From Erythrobacteraceae bacterium (GTDB taxonomy: Bacteria > Pseudomonadota > Alphaproteobacteria > Sphingomonadales > Sphingomonadaceae), in assembly GCA_947479055.1 (NCBI GenBank), contig CANJYE010000005.1:1-64000 (forward strand): a stretch of 64,000 nucleotides of DNA, in the 5' to 3' direction. The notes beneath the pieces were generated by a model. That model ran no database searches. It had not been told where the DNA came from and was given only the letters and a program-made list of their open reading frames with translations. A program made the position numbers and the translations under genes. Every line of letters starts with the position of its first letter. The first letter of the stretch is position 1. Below, piece by piece: positions 44,718 through 55,638 of the stretch.

Positions 44718-46349
44718 TCAGACCAGGCGCGACTGCTGCACCGCTGCGGCGATGAAGCCCTTGAACAGCGGGTGCGGATCGAACGGCTTGCTTTTCAGCT
44801 CCGGGTGAAACTGCACGCCGACGAACCACGGATGGTCCGGCCGCTCGACAATCTCGGGCAGCAGGCCGTCGGGCGACATACCGGAAAAGGCCAGCCCGCC
44901 CTGCTCCAGCCGCTCGCGATAAGCGACGTTTACTTCGTAGCGGTGACGGTGACGCTCGGAAATATGGGTGGTGCCATAGATCGCGGCGACATGACTGTTA
45001 CCGGCCAGCGTCGCGTCATAGGCGCCAAGCCGCATGGTCCCGCCCAGATCGGTGTTGGCATTGCGGATCTGCAAGCCTTCCGGGCTCATCCACTCGGTGA
45101 TGATGCCAACCACCGGCTCGGGTGTTTCACCGAATTCGGTGGAGGAGGCAGCGGCGATTCCAGCGGTGTTGCGAGCCCCTTCGATGCAGGCCATCTGCAT
45201 GCCGAGGCAGATGCCGAAAAACGGCACCTTGCGTTCGCGCGCAAAGCGGACCGAGGCGATCTTGCCTTCCGTCCCGCGCTCGCCAAAGCCGCCGGGGACA
45301 AGGATCGCGTTCATCGGTTCGAGCTGGGCGGCGATCTCGGCATCGTCCTGCTCGAAGATTTCGGCGTCGATCCAGCGAATGTGGACCTTCACCCGGTTGG
45401 CCATGCCGCCGTGGATCAGCGCCTCATTCAGCGATTTATAGGCATCGGGCAGGCCGACATATTTGCCGACCACGCCGATCGTCACTTCGCCTTCGGGGTT
45501 CTGGTAGCGATCGACGATGTCTTCCCACCGGGCCAGTTCCGGCGCGGGCGAATCGAGCCGGAAATGGCGCAGCACTTCGGCGTCCAGACCTTCGGCATGA
45601 TATTGCAGCGGCACCGAATAGATGCTGCTGGCATCCAGTGCGGGAATGACCGCTTCGGCCCGGACGTTGCAGAACAGCGCGATCTTGCGCCGCTCGACCT
45701 CGGGCAGCGGCTTTTCGCAGCGGCACAGCAGCAGGTCGGGCTGGACGCCCAGCGCTGTCAGTTCGCGCACGGAATGCTGGGTCGGCTTGGTCTTCAGCTC
45801 GCCCGCGGCGGCGATATAGGGCACCAGCGTGACATGGACCGAGCAGGTCTGTTCCCGCCCCAGTTCGTTGCGCAGCTGGCGGATCGCCTCGATGAACGGC
45901 AGGCTTTCGATATCGCCCACGGTGCCACCGATCTCGCACAGGATGAAATCGAGATCGTCGGGATCGGCCAGCGCGAATTCCTTGATCGCGTCGGTGACAT
46001 GCGGGATCACCTGCACTGTCGCACCCAGATAATCGCCGCGCCGTTCGCGTGTGATGATGTCGCGATAGATCCGGCCCGAGGTGACATTGTCCGACTGGCG
46101 CGCCGAAACGCCGGTGAAGCGCTCGTAATGGCCAAGGTCGAGATCAGTCTCGGCCCCGTCGTCGGTCACATAGACTTCGCCGTGCTGATAGGGGCTCATC
46201 GTCCCCGGATCGACGTTCAGATAGGGATCAAACTTGCGAATGCGGACCTTGAATCCGCGCGCCTGCAGCAGAGCCGCGAGGCTTGCCGCCATGAGGCCTT
46301 TACCGAGCGAGGAGACCACGCCGCCGGTGATGAAAATGTACCGCGCCAT
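44718..46349 (-). CDS. pyrG: CTP synthase
   Basis: Makes CTP from UTP, ATP and glutamine. The N-terminal synthetase domain begins [19 protein letters not shown] with the P-loop-like site, and the C-terminal class I glutamine amidotransferase has the nucleophile cysteine in [10 protein letters not shown] and the HPE triad part in QFHPELKS. Length is 543 residues, normal. It is the last of a tpiA-secG-pyrG minus-strand run that is conserved in alphaproteobacteria. Confidence 0.97.
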   Translation of the reverse strand: MARYIFITGGVVSSLGKGLMAASLAALLQARGFKVRIRKFDPYLNVDPGTMSPYQHGEVYVTDDGAETDLDLGHYERFTGVSARQSDNVTSGRIYRDIITRERRGDYLGATVQVIPHVTDAIKEFALADPDDLDFILCEIGGTVGDIESLPFIEAIRQLRNELGREQTCSVHVTLVPYIAAAGELKTKPTQHSVRELTALGVQPDLLLCRCEKPLPEVERRKIALFCNVRAEAVIPALDASSIYSVPLQYHAEGLDAEVLRHFRLDSPAPELARWEDIVDRYQNPEGEVTIGVVGKYVGLPDAYKSLNEALIHGGMANRVKVHIRWIDAEIFEQDDAEIAAQLEPMNAILVPGGFGERGTEGKIASVRFARERKVPFFGICLGMQMACIEGARNTAGIAAASSTEFGETPEPVVGIITEWMSPEGLQIRNANTDLGGTMRLGAYDATLAGNSHVAAIYGTTHISERHRHRYEVNVAYRERLEQGGLAFSGMSPDGLLPEIVERPDHPWFVGVQFHPELKSKPFDPHPLFKGFIAAAVQQSRLV

Positions 46350-46459
46350 GGGAGTCGGGCCTTACGGGCAAGGTTGGATTCGAGGCAAGCGCCAACGCGC
46401 CGCCATCGCGAAATATGCACAGTTGCGAAACGAAAGGTTCCGCCGCCGGTCCTTGCTGC

Positions 46460-46849
46460 TTAGCGGGCCGCGCCCTTGAGCGGGTCTTCTGCCGGTGCCG
46501 GAGCGGCCGGGGCTGCGGGCGCTGCCGGAGCAGCACCGGTCGCGGTGGCCGGAGCCAGCGGATCAGGCTGGGCCGGTGTCACGCTGCGATCGAGCGAGGT
46601 GTCGATTTCCCGCCCGGCCGTGGTGCTCACTGCCAGTGTCGCCAGGGCAATGCTCAGCGCCACGAACAGGCCAGCGAGAATCGCCGTCGCGCGGGTCATG
46701 AAATCGGCTGCGCCGCGTGCCGACATCAGGCCGGTCGGACTGCCGCCCATGCCCAGCCCGCCGCCTTCGGAGCGCTGCATCAGGATCACGCCCACCAGTG
46801 CGGCGGCGACAATCGCCTGAACGACGGTGAGGAAGAGAAAAAGCGACAT
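46460..46849 (-). CDS. secG: Protein translocase subunit SecG
   Basis: Small subunit of the SecYEG export channel. The 129-residue protein has two membrane helices (about 2-22 and 54-74) joined by the conserved loop ILMQRSEGGGLGMGGSPTGLMSARGAADFMTR-type sequence, followed by an Ala/Pro-rich cytoplasmic tail longer than in E. coli. It lies between tpiA and pyrG. Confidence 0.93.
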   Translation of the reverse strand: MSLFLFLTVVQAIVAAALVGVILMQRSEGGGLGMGGSPTGLMSARGAADFMTRATAILAGLFVALSIALATLAVSTTAGREIDTSLDRSVTPAQPDPLAPATATGAAPAAPAAPAAPAPAEDPLKGAAR

Positions 46850-46925
46850 GCCGGATCGGCCCTATGCTGAGATACTGGTTATGCGCGCAGCCTTAGCGCC
46901 GCGCCACGCTGATCGCAAGCCGCGC

Positions 46926-47684
46926 TCAGGTGCTCGCGGCCTCTGCCGCCGCGACGACTATGCCAAGGAAGCTTTCCGCCGTCAGGCTGGCCCCGCCCAC
47001 CAGCGCCCCGCCGACATCCTTTACCGAGAGAATCTCTGCCGCATTGTCGGGCTTGACCGAACCGCCATAGAGGATCCGTACCCCAGCCCCGGCTTCGCCA
47101 TACAGCGCCACCAGCTTGTCGCGGATCGAGCGGTGCATCGCGGCGATATCGTCGATCGAGGGGACCCGGCCGGTGCCGATTGCCCAGACCGGCTCGTAAG
47201 CCACGGTAATCCGTTCGGCCACGCCCTCACCGGCGGGGAGCGAACCTTCCATCTGCGCACCAACCACCGCTTCAGCCTGTCCGGCATCGCGTTCAGCGCC
47301 GGTCTCGCCGACGCAGACGATCACAGTCAGCCCCGCCGCGATGGCGGCAGCGGCCTTGGCGCGGACATCGGTATTGCTTTCGCCATGGTCCTGGCGCCGT
47401 TCGCTGTGGCCGACGATGACGAAATCGGCGCCCGCGTCCCGGATCATCGCTGCCGAAATATCGCCGGTATGCGGGCCGCCTTCGGCCGCATGACAATCCT
47501 GCGCGCCGATGCCGATCAGCCCCGCTTCGCGGCGGGCCGCGTGAATCAGCGTGGTAGGCGGCGCGATCGCGACTTCGGCCTTGAGCAGCCGTTCCGCGCC
47601 ACGGTCAATCGCCCGCGCTTCGGTCAGCATCGCGCGGGTGCCATGCATTTTCCAATTGCCGACAATATAGGGCCGCTGGGACAT
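46926..47684 (-). CDS. tpiA: Triosephosphate isomerase
   Basis: Interconverts dihydroxyacetone phosphate and glyceraldehyde 3-phosphate. Active-site residues appear in VGNWKMHG (lysine), IVGHSERR (histidine), and VAYEPVWAIGTG (glutamate). Length is 252 residues. The ATG at 47684 (MSQRPYIVGNW) fits the family; a longer frame upstream has no similarity. It is divergent from the ppiD gene across about 190 bases. Confidence 0.96.
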   Translation of the reverse strand: MSQRPYIVGNWKMHGTRAMLTEARAIDRGAERLLKAEVAIAPPTTLIHAARREAGLIGIGAQDCHAAEGGPHTGDISAAMIRDAGADFVIVGHSERRQDHGESNTDVRAKAAAAIAAGLTVIVCVGETGAERDAGQAEAVVGAQMEGSLPAGEGVAERITVAYEPVWAIGTGRVPSIDDIAAMHRSIRDKLVALYGEAGAGVRILYGGSVKPDNAAEILSVKDVGGALVGGASLTAESFLGIVVAAAEAAST

Positions 47685-47875
47685 GCGAACTTTCTTTGCT
47701 CCTGGAATTGGCTGCCAACTTGCTGGCGTTCGAGGCCCGCTAGACCGGGCGGCGCGGCTTGTCAAAGTGGAGCGGGCACCATGCGCGGTTGCGGCGAGCG
47801 CACACCGGGGATAAAGCGCGGGTTTCCCGCACCGGCCCTTGCCGGTCCTGCCCCATCCAGCCAGACGGCCCGTCC

Positions 47876-49810
47876 ATGCTCGAATTCTTCCGTAAAGCGC
47901 TCAAATCCAAGATCGGCATCGCCGTAACCCTGGGATTCCTCATCCTCATCGCACTGGCCTTCGCCAGCGCCGATGTCGCGGGAACCGGCAAGTTCGGCGG
48001 GATTGCGGGAGGTGACCGGGTGGCGATGGTCGGCAGCGACCGGATTGGCACTGCCGATCTTGGCCGCTCCGCCAACACCGCGCTGCGCCAACTCAAGGAG
48101 CAGCAGCCGACAGTGACGATGCAGTCATTCCTGGCCGAAGGCGGGCTCGATCGCACGCTCGACCAGATGATCGACCGCTTTGCCATCGCCGCATTCGGCC
48201 GGAAATCGGGTCTGCGCGCTGGGGATCGCCTGATTGACAGCGAAATTGCCCAGATTTCAGCCTTTCGCGGTGCTGACGGGAAATTCAGCGATGCGCTGTT
48301 CCGCCAGCTGATCCAGCAGCAGGGGTTGAGCGAAAAGCAGGTGCGCGAGGACCTCGGCCTCAACCTGCTGGCCCGGCAGGTGCTGCTGCCGGTGACTTTC
48401 GGCGCGAATGTGCCCGATGAACTGGCCATGCGTTACGGCGCGCTGCAACGCGAGGCCCGCAAGGGCGCGCTGGCGGTGCTGCCGAGCGAGGCCTACGCCC
48501 CCGCCGCTGCCGCCACCGATGCGCAGGTTTCGGCCTATTACGCGGCCCATCGCAACGACTATATCCGCCCGGAACGCCGCGCTATCCGCTACGCCACTTT
48601 CGGCCAGGAAGCGCTGCACGACCTGCCGGCGCCGAGCGAGGCCGAGATCGCCGCCCGCTACAAGCGCGATGGGGCGCGCTATGCCGCCAGCGAATCCCGC
48701 AGTTTCCAGCAGCTTGTCGTCCCGACTGCTGCCGCCGCCAATGCGATCCTGGCCGAAGTCAGCGCCGGCAAGTCGCTCCAGGCCGCCGCCTCCGCCAAGG
48801 GGCTGGCCACTGCCTCGATTGCCGCCACCAGCAAGGCCGACCTCGCCGATAACAGCTCCGCCGCCGTTGCCGATGCTGCCTTTGCCGCTGCACCCGGCAA
48901 GGTTTCCGCGCCCGCGCGCGGCAGCCTTGGCTGGTATCTGATGCAGGTCGGAACCGTCACAGCCAAGCCCGGCCGCAGCCTGGCCGATGCGCGCGGCGAA
49001 ATCACCACCGCGCTCAAGGCCGAGAAGCTGCGGGTCGCGGTTGCCGATCTCGGCACAAGGATCGAGGACCAGATCGATGATGGCGCCAGCCTGGAAGAAA
49101 TCGCCAAGGGCCTCGGCCTGACGATTGAGACCAGCAAATCGCTCACAGCCGACGGCAAGGTCTATGGCAGCGCCAGCGAAACCGCCCCGCCGGTGCTGGC
49201 CCGCGTCCTTTCCACTGCATTCGCGATGGAGGAAGGCGAACCGCAACTGGCCGAGATCGATCCCGGCAAGCAGTTCCTCGTCTACGGCGTTTCGGAAATC
49301 AACGCCTCCGCCCCGGCCCCGCTCAAGGACGTCCGCGCCGACGTGGCCCAGGCCTGGCGCCTGACCGAAGGGGCGAAGGCCGCCAAGGCCGCGACCGACC
49401 GGGTCATGGTAAAGATGCGCAAGGGGATGGATCTCGCCGCCGCGCTGGCTGAGGAGAAGAAGCTCCTGCCTCCGCCCGACCGGCTCGACCTCACGCGCGA
49501 AAAGCTCGCCGCGATGGGCGAACGCGTGCCCGCGCCACTGGCGCTGTTCTTCAGCATGGCCAAGGGCACAGTGAAGCAGCTGGAAGCCCCGCGCCATGCC
49601 GGCTGGTTCATTGTCCGGCTGGACGCAATCACCCCCGGTGCGGTGATGAAGAACGATCCGCTGCTCGCCAGCGCCCGGGCCGAACTGGGCAAAGCCACCG
49701 CTGGCGAATATGAAGCGCAATTCGTCGCCGCCGCGCGCGCCGATGTCGGAGTGGAACGCAACAAATCCGCAATTGCCGCCGTCCGCCGCCAGTTGGGCGG
49801 CGAGAACTGA
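47876..49810 (+). CDS. PpiD-like periplasmic folding factor
   Basis: A 644-residue membrane-anchored chaperone/peptidyl-prolyl isomerase. One N-terminal membrane helix (about 12-33), a SurA/PpiD-type N-terminal chaperone domain, and a parvulin-like (PPIC) domain at about 255-355 (RSFQQLVVPTAAAANAILAEV to GSLGWYLMQVG). The catalytic pattern of parvulin is weak, as in many PpiD proteins, so chaperone action may dominate. It lies eight bases before trpE, an order common in sphingomonads. Confidence 0.88.
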   Translation: MLEFFRKALKSKIGIAVTLGFLILIALAFASADVAGTGKFGGIAGGDRVAMVGSDRIGTADLGRSANTALRQLKEQQPTVTMQSFLAEGGLDRTLDQMIDRFAIAAFGRKSGLRAGDRLIDSEIAQISAFRGADGKFSDALFRQLIQQQGLSEKQVREDLGLNLLARQVLLPVTFGANVPDELAMRYGALQREARKGALAVLPSEAYAPAAAATDAQVSAYYAAHRNDYIRPERRAIRYATFGQEALHDLPAPSEAEIAARYKRDGARYAASESRSFQQLVVPTAAAANAILAEVSAGKSLQAAASAKGLATASIAATSKADLADNSSAAVADAAFAAAPGKVSAPARGSLGWYLMQVGTVTAKPGRSLADARGEITTALKAEKLRVAVADLGTRIEDQIDDGASLEEIAKGLGLTIETSKSLTADGKVYGSASETAPPVLARVLSTAFAMEEGEPQLAEIDPGKQFLVYGVSEINASAPAPLKDVRADVAQAWRLTEGAKAAKAATDRVMVKMRKGMDLAAALAEEKKLLPPPDRLDLTREKLAAMGERVPAPLALFFSMAKGTVKQLEAPRHAGWFIVRLDAITPGAVMKNDPLLASARAELGKATAGEYEAQFVAAARADVGVERNKSAIAAVRRQLGGEN

Positions 49811-49818
49811 GGCCCGGC

Positions 49819-51351
49819 TTGTCCAGTTCCCTGCCCGAGAACGCCGCCGCTGCCCGCGATGCCCTAGCTGCCGGTCGCCCCGCGCTGGTGTGGCAGCGAA
49901 TCGTCGCCGATACCGAAACGCCGGTTGGCGCCGCGCTCAAGCTGATCGAGCCGGAGCGGGGCGATTTCCTGCTCGAATCGGTCGAAGGCGGCGAAACGCG
50001 CGGGCGCTACAGCCTGCTCGGACTCGACCCGGACCTGGTTTTCCGCGCCACCGCGACCCATTGCGAGGTCAATCGCCGCTGGCAGCACGATCGCGCCGCA
50101 TTCGAGCCGCTGGCACGCGACAGCCTGACCGAACTGCGCGCGCTGGCCGCAAGCTGCCTGATCACGGATATTCCAGCGGAACTGCCCCCGGCCCTCGCCT
50201 GCCTGGTCGGATATTTCGGCTATGAAACCATCGGCCTGGTCGAAAAGCTCCCGCGCGCGCCGCAAAGCGCGCTGGAACTGCCCGACATGCTGTTCGTTCG
50301 CCCGACTTTGGTGCTGGTGTTCGACCGGCTGAAGGACCAGCTGTTCTGCATCGCTCCGCTGTGGGCCGATGGCAGCGATCCCGCCACCCAGATCGCCCGC
50401 GCAGGCGAGCGGATCGAGGAAGCCCTGCGCCGCCTCACCGCCGCCGTGCCCGCTGCGGTGCGCGCCACGGACCTGCCCGAAATGGTGCTCAGCCCGGTGA
50501 TGCCCGCCGCCGATTACAAGGCGATGGTGCTGAAGGCGAAGGATTATATCGAGGCCGGGGACATCTTCCAGGTGGTGCTGGCGCAGCGCTTCACCTGCCC
50601 CTTCCCGCTGCCGCCGGTCCAGCTCTACCGCGCGCTGCGGCGGGTCAATCCCTCGCCTTTCCTCTATTTCCTCGATCTGCCCGGCTTCGCGGTGATCGGC
50701 TCCAGCCCGGAAATCCTCGTCCGCGTCCGCCCTGATACGAATGGAGAAGCCGAAGTGACGATCCGCCCGATCGCCGGCACGCGTCCTCGCGGGAGCACGC
50801 CGGAAGAGGACAAGGCCAACGAGATCGCGCTGCTGGCCGACCCGAAGGAACGGGCCGAACACCTGATGCTGCTCGACCTCGGCCGCAACGATGTCGGCCG
50901 GGTTGCCGCCCGCAATTCGGTGAGAGTGACCGACAGCTACACGATCGAACGCTACAGCCATGTGATGCACATCGTCAGCAACGTGGTGGGCCATCTCGAC
51001 CCTTCGCATGATGCCCTCGACGCGCTGTTTGCCGGTTTTCCGGCCGGCACCGTCAGCGGCGCACCCAAGATCCGCGCCTGCCAGATCATCGCCGGGCTGG
51101 AGCCGGAAACGCGCGGCGCCTATGCCGGCGGCGTCGGCTATTTCGCGCCCGACGGCTCGGTCGATAGCTGCATCGTGCTGCGCACCGCCGTGGTCAAGGA
51201 CGGGGTGATGAATGTCCAGGCCGGGGCTGGCATTGTCGCCGACTCGGTCCCCGAATACGAACAGCGTGAATGCGAAGCCAAGGCGGGCGCGCTGATCGCC
51301 GCCGCGCGAGAGGCTGCAAGGGTGGCGCAGGAACCGGGCTTCGGGCAATGA
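49819..51351 (+). CDS. trpE: Anthranilate synthase component I
   Basis: First enzyme of tryptophan synthesis, converting chorismate to anthranilate. The N-terminal domain has the feedback-site LLES (FLLESVEGGETRGRYSLLG) and the C-terminal chorismate-binding domain has PSPFLYFLDL, IAGTRPRG, LLDLGRNDVGR and AGTVSGAPKIRA. Length is 510 residues. The TTG start has GAGG six bases upstream. No leader peptide or attenuator fits in the eight-base gap after ppiD, so control probably lies further upstream. Confidence 0.96.
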   Translation: MSSSLPENAAAARDALAAGRPALVWQRIVADTETPVGAALKLIEPERGDFLLESVEGGETRGRYSLLGLDPDLVFRATATHCEVNRRWQHDRAAFEPLARDSLTELRALAASCLITDIPAELPPALACLVGYFGYETIGLVEKLPRAPQSALELPDMLFVRPTLVLVFDRLKDQLFCIAPLWADGSDPATQIARAGERIEEALRRLTAAVPAAVRATDLPEMVLSPVMPAADYKAMVLKAKDYIEAGDIFQVVLAQRFTCPFPLPPVQLYRALRRVNPSPFLYFLDLPGFAVIGSSPEILVRVRPDTNGEAEVTIRPIAGTRPRGSTPEEDKANEIALLADPKERAEHLMLLDLGRNDVGRVAARNSVRVTDSYTIERYSHVMHIVSNVVGHLDPSHDALDALFAGFPAGTVSGAPKIRACQIIAGLEPETRGAYAGGVGYFAPDGSVDSCIVLRTAVVKDGVMNVQAGAGIVADSVPEYEQRECEAKAGALIAAAREAARVAQEPGFGQ

Positions 51352-51361
51352 GGCTGGTGCA

Positions 51362-51946
51362 ATGATCCTCGTCATCGACAATTACGACAGCTTCACTTTC
51401 AACCTGGTCCATTATCTGATGGAGCTGGGCGCGAAGGTTGAGGTCGTGCGCAACGATGCGCTCAGCGCGGCGCAGGCCGTGGCGAGCGGGGCCAGCGGGT
51501 TCCTGATTTCACCCGGCCCCTGCACCCCGACCGAGGCCGGGATCAGCCTCGATCTGGTCGGGGCCTGCGCCGATGCGCAGCTGCCCCTGCTCGGCGTGTG
51601 CCTTGGCCACCAGTCGATCGGCCAGTATTTCGGCGGCAGCGTGGTGCGAGGCGGGATGATGCATGGCAAGACCTCGCCGGTCAGCCACGATGGCACCGGC
51701 GTGTTCAAGGGCTTGCCCTCGCCGTTCCGGGCCACCCGCTATCACAGTCTCGTGGTTGAGAATATTCCTGAAGAACTGCTGGTAAATGCCACTTCGGATG
51801 ATACTTTCGTGATGGGCTTCCGCCACGCCAGCCTGCCCATCCACGGCGTCCAGTTCCATCCCGAGAGCATCGCTACCGAGCATGGCCATGATCTGCTCGC
51901 CAATTTCCTCGCGATCTGCGGGATGGACGCCCGGCGGGACGCATGA
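51362..51946 (+). CDS. trpG: Anthranilate synthase component II (glutamine amidotransferase)
   Basis: Supplies ammonia from glutamine to TrpE. Class I amidotransferase with the nucleophile cysteine in LLGVCLGHQSIGQ and the His-Glu pair in GVQFHPESIATEHG. Length is 194 residues. It starts ten bases after trpE and overlaps trpD (ATGA). The same subunit could also serve para-aminobenzoate synthesis (inference). Confidence 0.95.
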   Translation: MILVIDNYDSFTFNLVHYLMELGAKVEVVRNDALSAAQAVASGASGFLISPGPCTPTEAGISLDLVGACADAQLPLLGVCLGHQSIGQYFGGSVVRGGMMHGKTSPVSHDGTGVFKGLPSPFRATRYHSLVVENIPEELLVNATSDDTFVMGFRHASLPIHGVQFHPESIATEHGHDLLANFLAICGMDARRDA

Positions 51947-52908
51947 GCCTGACTTTGGCCCAGGCCGAGGCGTTGTTCGGGCGGATGCTCGATGGCGGGA
52001 TGAGCGAGGCGGAGATCGCCGAATTGCTCGTCACTCTCGCCGAGCGCGGTGAAGGTGCGGAAGAAGTGGCCGGTGCGGCGCTGGCGATGCGCGCGCGGAT
52101 GAAGCGGATTGCCGCCCCCGAAAACGCCATCGACGTCTGCGGCACCGGCGGCGACGGGCAGCACAGCCTCAACATCTCCACCGCCGTGGCGCTGGTCGTC
52201 GCGGCATGCGGCGTGCCGGTGGCCAAGCACGGCAACCGCGCCGCTTCGAGCAAGGCGGGTGCGGCCGACACGCTGGAAGCGCTCGGCCTCGACCTCGCCC
52301 GCGCCGGGGAAATGGCCGAACAGACGCTGGGCGATCTCGGCATCGCCTTCCTGTTCGCGCAGGCCCACCACCCGGCCCTCGCCCGGATCGCGCCGATCCG
52401 CAAATGCCTGGGCCGCCGGACGATTTTCAACCTGCTCGGGCCGCTGGCCAACCCGGCCGGGGTGCGCCGCCAGCTGATCGGCCTTGCCCATCCCGCGCTG
52501 ATCGCAGTCTATCGCGATGCGATGGCCTTGCTTGGCACCGAGCGGGCGATGATCGTGTCGGGCGAGGAAGGGCTGGACGAGCTGTCGATCGCCGGGCCGA
52601 GCCGGATCGCCACGATCGGGATCGGGCGGATTACCCATGAAGTGGTGCCCGCCGCCGCCTCGCTGCCATCCCACCCGCTGGACGCGCTGCGCGGTGGTGA
52701 TGCCGCTTTCAATGCCGCCGCGCTGCGCCGCCTGCTGGATGGCGAGCCAGGGGCCTACCGCGACGCAGTGCTGCTCAACGCCGCCGGGGCGCTGATCGTT
52801 GCCGGAGAAGCCGCCAACTGGCAGGAGGGCGCCGAGGAGGCCGCCGAGGCCATCGACAAGGGGCTGGCCAAGGCGCTGCTGGATTGCTGGATCGAGACTT
52901 GCAAATAA
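51943..52908 (+). CDS. trpD: Anthranilate phosphoribosyltransferase
   Basis: Attaches phosphoribose to anthranilate. The PRPP-binding block [15 protein letters not shown] and the [20 protein letters not shown] stretch, with the later [10 protein letters not shown], are all intact. Length is 321 residues, slightly short but normal. Both ends overlap neighbours (ATGA with trpG, TAATG with trpC). Confidence 0.96.
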   Translation: MSLTLAQAEALFGRMLDGGMSEAEIAELLVTLAERGEGAEEVAGAALAMRARMKRIAAPENAIDVCGTGGDGQHSLNISTAVALVVAACGVPVAKHGNRAASSKAGAADTLEALGLDLARAGEMAEQTLGDLGIAFLFAQAHHPALARIAPIRKCLGRRTIFNLLGPLANPAGVRRQLIGLAHPALIAVYRDAMALLGTERAMIVSGEEGLDELSIAGPSRIATIGIGRITHEVVPAAASLPSHPLDALRGGDAAFNAAALRRLLDGEPGAYRDAVLLNAAGALIVAGEAANWQEGAEEAAEAIDKGLAKALLDCWIETCK

Positions 52909-53693
52909 TGGATAAATTACAGGAAATCTGCGCCACCAAGCGCGAGGAAGTGGCCGCCCGCAAAGCGCTGGCATCGCTGGCTGAACTCGATGCGCGCGCG
53001 GCCGCGCAGTCCGCCCCGCGAGGGTTTGAGCGGGCCTTGCGCCAGCGGGCCGCCAGCGGCTTCGCCCTGATTGCCGAAATCAAGAAGGCCAGCCCGTCCA
53101 AGGGACTGATCCGGCCCGATTTCCACCCGGCCAGCCACGCCCGCGCCTATGAGCTGGGCGGCGCGGCCTGCTTGTCGGTGCTGACCGACGCGCCCTATTT
53201 CCAGGGGCACGAGAATTTCCTGATCGAAGCCCGGGCCGCCTGCGCGTTGCCGGTGCTGCGCAAGGATTTCATGGTCGATTCCTGGCAAGTGGCCGAAGCG
53301 CGCGCGATCGGGGCCGATGCGATCCTGATCATCGTCGCCGCGCTGGACGATGGGCAGATGGCCGAAATCGAAAGCGCCGCAATCGAACGCGGGATGGATG
53401 TGCTGGTCGAAATTCACAACGAGCAGGAGATGGCCCGCGCCGCACTGCTCCGCTCGCGCCTGATCGGGGTCAACAACCGCGATCTCAAGCGTTTCGTCAC
53501 GGATCTGGCCGTTACGGAACGGCTTGCCCCGCTCGCCCCCGCTGGCACGCTGCTGGTCGGCGAAAGCGGGATCAACAGCCATGCCGACCTGCTGCGGCTG
53601 GAAAAATCGGGCGTGCGGACCTTCCTGGTGGGTGAAAGCCTGATGCGGCAGGATGATGTGGAGCAGGCAACGCGCGAACTACTGGGCCGGTGA
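52908..53693 (+). CDS. trpC: Indole-3-glycerol-phosphate synthase
   Basis: Closes the indole ring in tryptophan synthesis. TIM barrel with [11 protein letters not shown] (catalytic lysine), VLRKDFMVD, and [10 protein letters not shown], ending in the GESGI phosphate-binding loop. Length is 261 residues. The ATG shares one base with the trpD stop (TAATG). TrpF, TrpB and TrpA genes are not in the window. Confidence 0.96.
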   Translation: MDKLQEICATKREEVAARKALASLAELDARAAAQSAPRGFERALRQRAASGFALIAEIKKASPSKGLIRPDFHPASHARAYELGGAACLSVLTDAPYFQGHENFLIEARAACALPVLRKDFMVDSWQVAEARAIGADAILIIVAALDDGQMAEIESAAIERGMDVLVEIHNEQEMARAALLRSRLIGVNNRDLKRFVTDLAVTERLAPLAPAGTLLVGESGINSHADLLRLEKSGVRTFLVGESLMRQDDVEQATRELLGR

Positions 53694-53814
53694 GCCATGC
53701 CCCCTGTCCTACACGCCCGCGCTCTGGCATGAAGGCCGCATGATCGCGCTTCGCACCCTGCCTGCCACCCCTTCGTTCGAGCCGCTCAGGCCGGGGCGGA
53801 ATTTCTTTCCCTGG

Positions 53815-53834
53815 ACTGTGTCAACTGTGTCAAC
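53815..53834. repeat. Tandem 9-bp repeat before moaC
   Basis: Two head-to-tail copies of TGTGTCAAC lie in the 165-bp gap between trpC and moaC, about 25 bases before the moaC start. They could form an operator for moaC-moeA, but no known site is recognised. Confidence 0.4.
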
Positions 53835-53858
53835 CTTGGCAGCAGGAGCGGCTTTGGG

Positions 53859-54338
<480 letters not shown>

Positions 54339-54342
54339 CCCG

Positions 54343-55542
54343 GTGAAGCCGCCGATCCCGCTGGCCGAAGCCCAGGCGCAGCTGCTCGCGCTGGCCTTGC
54401 CACTGGCGATTGAAGAAGTGGCGGTAATCGACGCGCTCGGCCGCTACCTCGCCGAACCGCTCGTTGCCGCCCGCACCCAGCCCGCCGCCGCGCTTTCCGC
54501 GATGGATGGCTATGCCCTCGCCGGGCCGGACCTTGCCGGGCCGTGGCGCGTGATCGGCGAAAGCGCGGCCGGCCATCCCTTCGCCGGATCGGTCGGCGCA
54601 GGCGAAGCGGTTCGCATCTCAACCGGCGCGCTGATGCCCGCCGGTACCGACACGGTGCTGCTACAGGAAGATGCCGCGCGCGACCGCGACAGGTTGACGC
54701 TCACCGGGGAGCCACTCCGCTCCGGTCGCCATGTCCGGCATGCCGGTTTCGACTTCCGCCAGGGCGCGATGCTGCTGGAAGCTGGAACGCGGGTCACGCC
54801 CGCTGTCGTGGCGCTGGCCTTCGCTTCGGGCCATGCACGAATCAGCGTCCGTCGCAAAGTTCGCCTCGCCATCCTCGACAGTGGCGACGAGCTGGCGAGC
54901 GATCCCTCACGCTGCGCGCCACACCAGATCCCGGCCAGCAATGGCGTCATGCTGGCAGCCATGGCCGCGGGTATCCCCTGCTCAATCGACAGGATCGGGC
55001 CGGTGGCAGACGATCACGCCGCACTGGCCGCCGCACTAGCCGCAGCCGAGGGGGCGGACATCATTGTCACCAGCGGCGGGGCGTCGGTTGGCGACCATGA
55101 CCTCATTCGCCCCGCTCTTGAGCAATGGGGCGCGGAAATTGCCTTCTGGCGAGTGGCATTGAAGCCGGGCAAGCCGCTCCTCGTCGCCCGGCGCGGCGGC
55201 CAGCTGATTCTCGGCCTGCCGGGCAATCCGGTCTCCAGCTATGTCACCGCCTTCCTGTTCATGCTGCCGCTGATGCGCGCGCTGGCGGGTGCCGGGCAGC
55301 CCCTGCCTCGCGAGATGATTGCGCCGCTCGCCACTGCCCTGCCGCCGGTCGGCAAGCGGCTTGAGCTGCTCCGCGCGCGCTGGGATGGCGCAAGCATCGC
55401 CCCGATCGACGAACAGGACAGCAGTGCCCTGCGTGCGCTGTCGGCCAGCGATGCGCTGATCATCCGCCCGATCGATGGCGCCGCGATCGAAGCGGGAACA
55501 GCTGTTCCGTTCTATTGTCTCGAAAATGGCGGAATCGCTTGA
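54343..55542 (+). CDS. moeA: Molybdopterin molybdenumtransferase
   Basis: Inserts molybdenum into adenylated molybdopterin. Typical blocks are ALSAMDGYAL, VRISTGALMPAGTDTVLLQED, VTSGGASVGDHD and LGLPGNPVSSYVTAFLF. Length is 399 residues, with a GTG start right after moaC. LexA follows about 100 bases later with its own operator, so the moa/moe genes end the trp-linked run. Confidence 0.95.
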   Translation: MKPPIPLAEAQAQLLALALPLAIEEVAVIDALGRYLAEPLVAARTQPAAALSAMDGYALAGPDLAGPWRVIGESAAGHPFAGSVGAGEAVRISTGALMPAGTDTVLLQEDAARDRDRLTLTGEPLRSGRHVRHAGFDFRQGAMLLEAGTRVTPAVVALAFASGHARISVRRKVRLAILDSGDELASDPSRCAPHQIPASNGVMLAAMAAGIPCSIDRIGPVADDHAALAAALAAAEGADIIVTSGGASVGDHDLIRPALEQWGAEIAFWRVALKPGKPLLVARRGGQLILGLPGNPVSSYVTAFLFMLPLMRALAGAGQPLPREMIAPLATALPPVGKRLELLRARWDGASIAPIDEQDSSALRALSASDALIIRPIDGAAIEAGTAVPFYCLENGGIA

Positions 55543-55566
55543 CTTGGCTAATATGGTTTCCTAATT

Positions 55567-55581
55567 GTTCCTCATTCGTTC
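55567..55581. promoter_or_regulatory. SOS operator (LexA box) of lexA
   Basis: GTTC-CTCATTC-GTTC is an exact match to the alphaproteobacterial LexA site GTTC-N7-GTTC and lies 58 bases before the lexA ATG. It shows that lexA is self-repressed and placed under SOS control. No second copy was noticed elsewhere in the window. Confidence 0.85.
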
Positions 55582-55638
55582 GCGCGGTGATTCATCGGGG
55601 GAGCGAAACCCGTGGACCAATCGAAGGAGGGCGCGTCG

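Noticed and set aside
44709-46463. A 584-codon plus-strand frame over pyrG
   Set aside because: Antisense shadow; its sequence is low-complexity and PyrG motifs are complete on the other strand.
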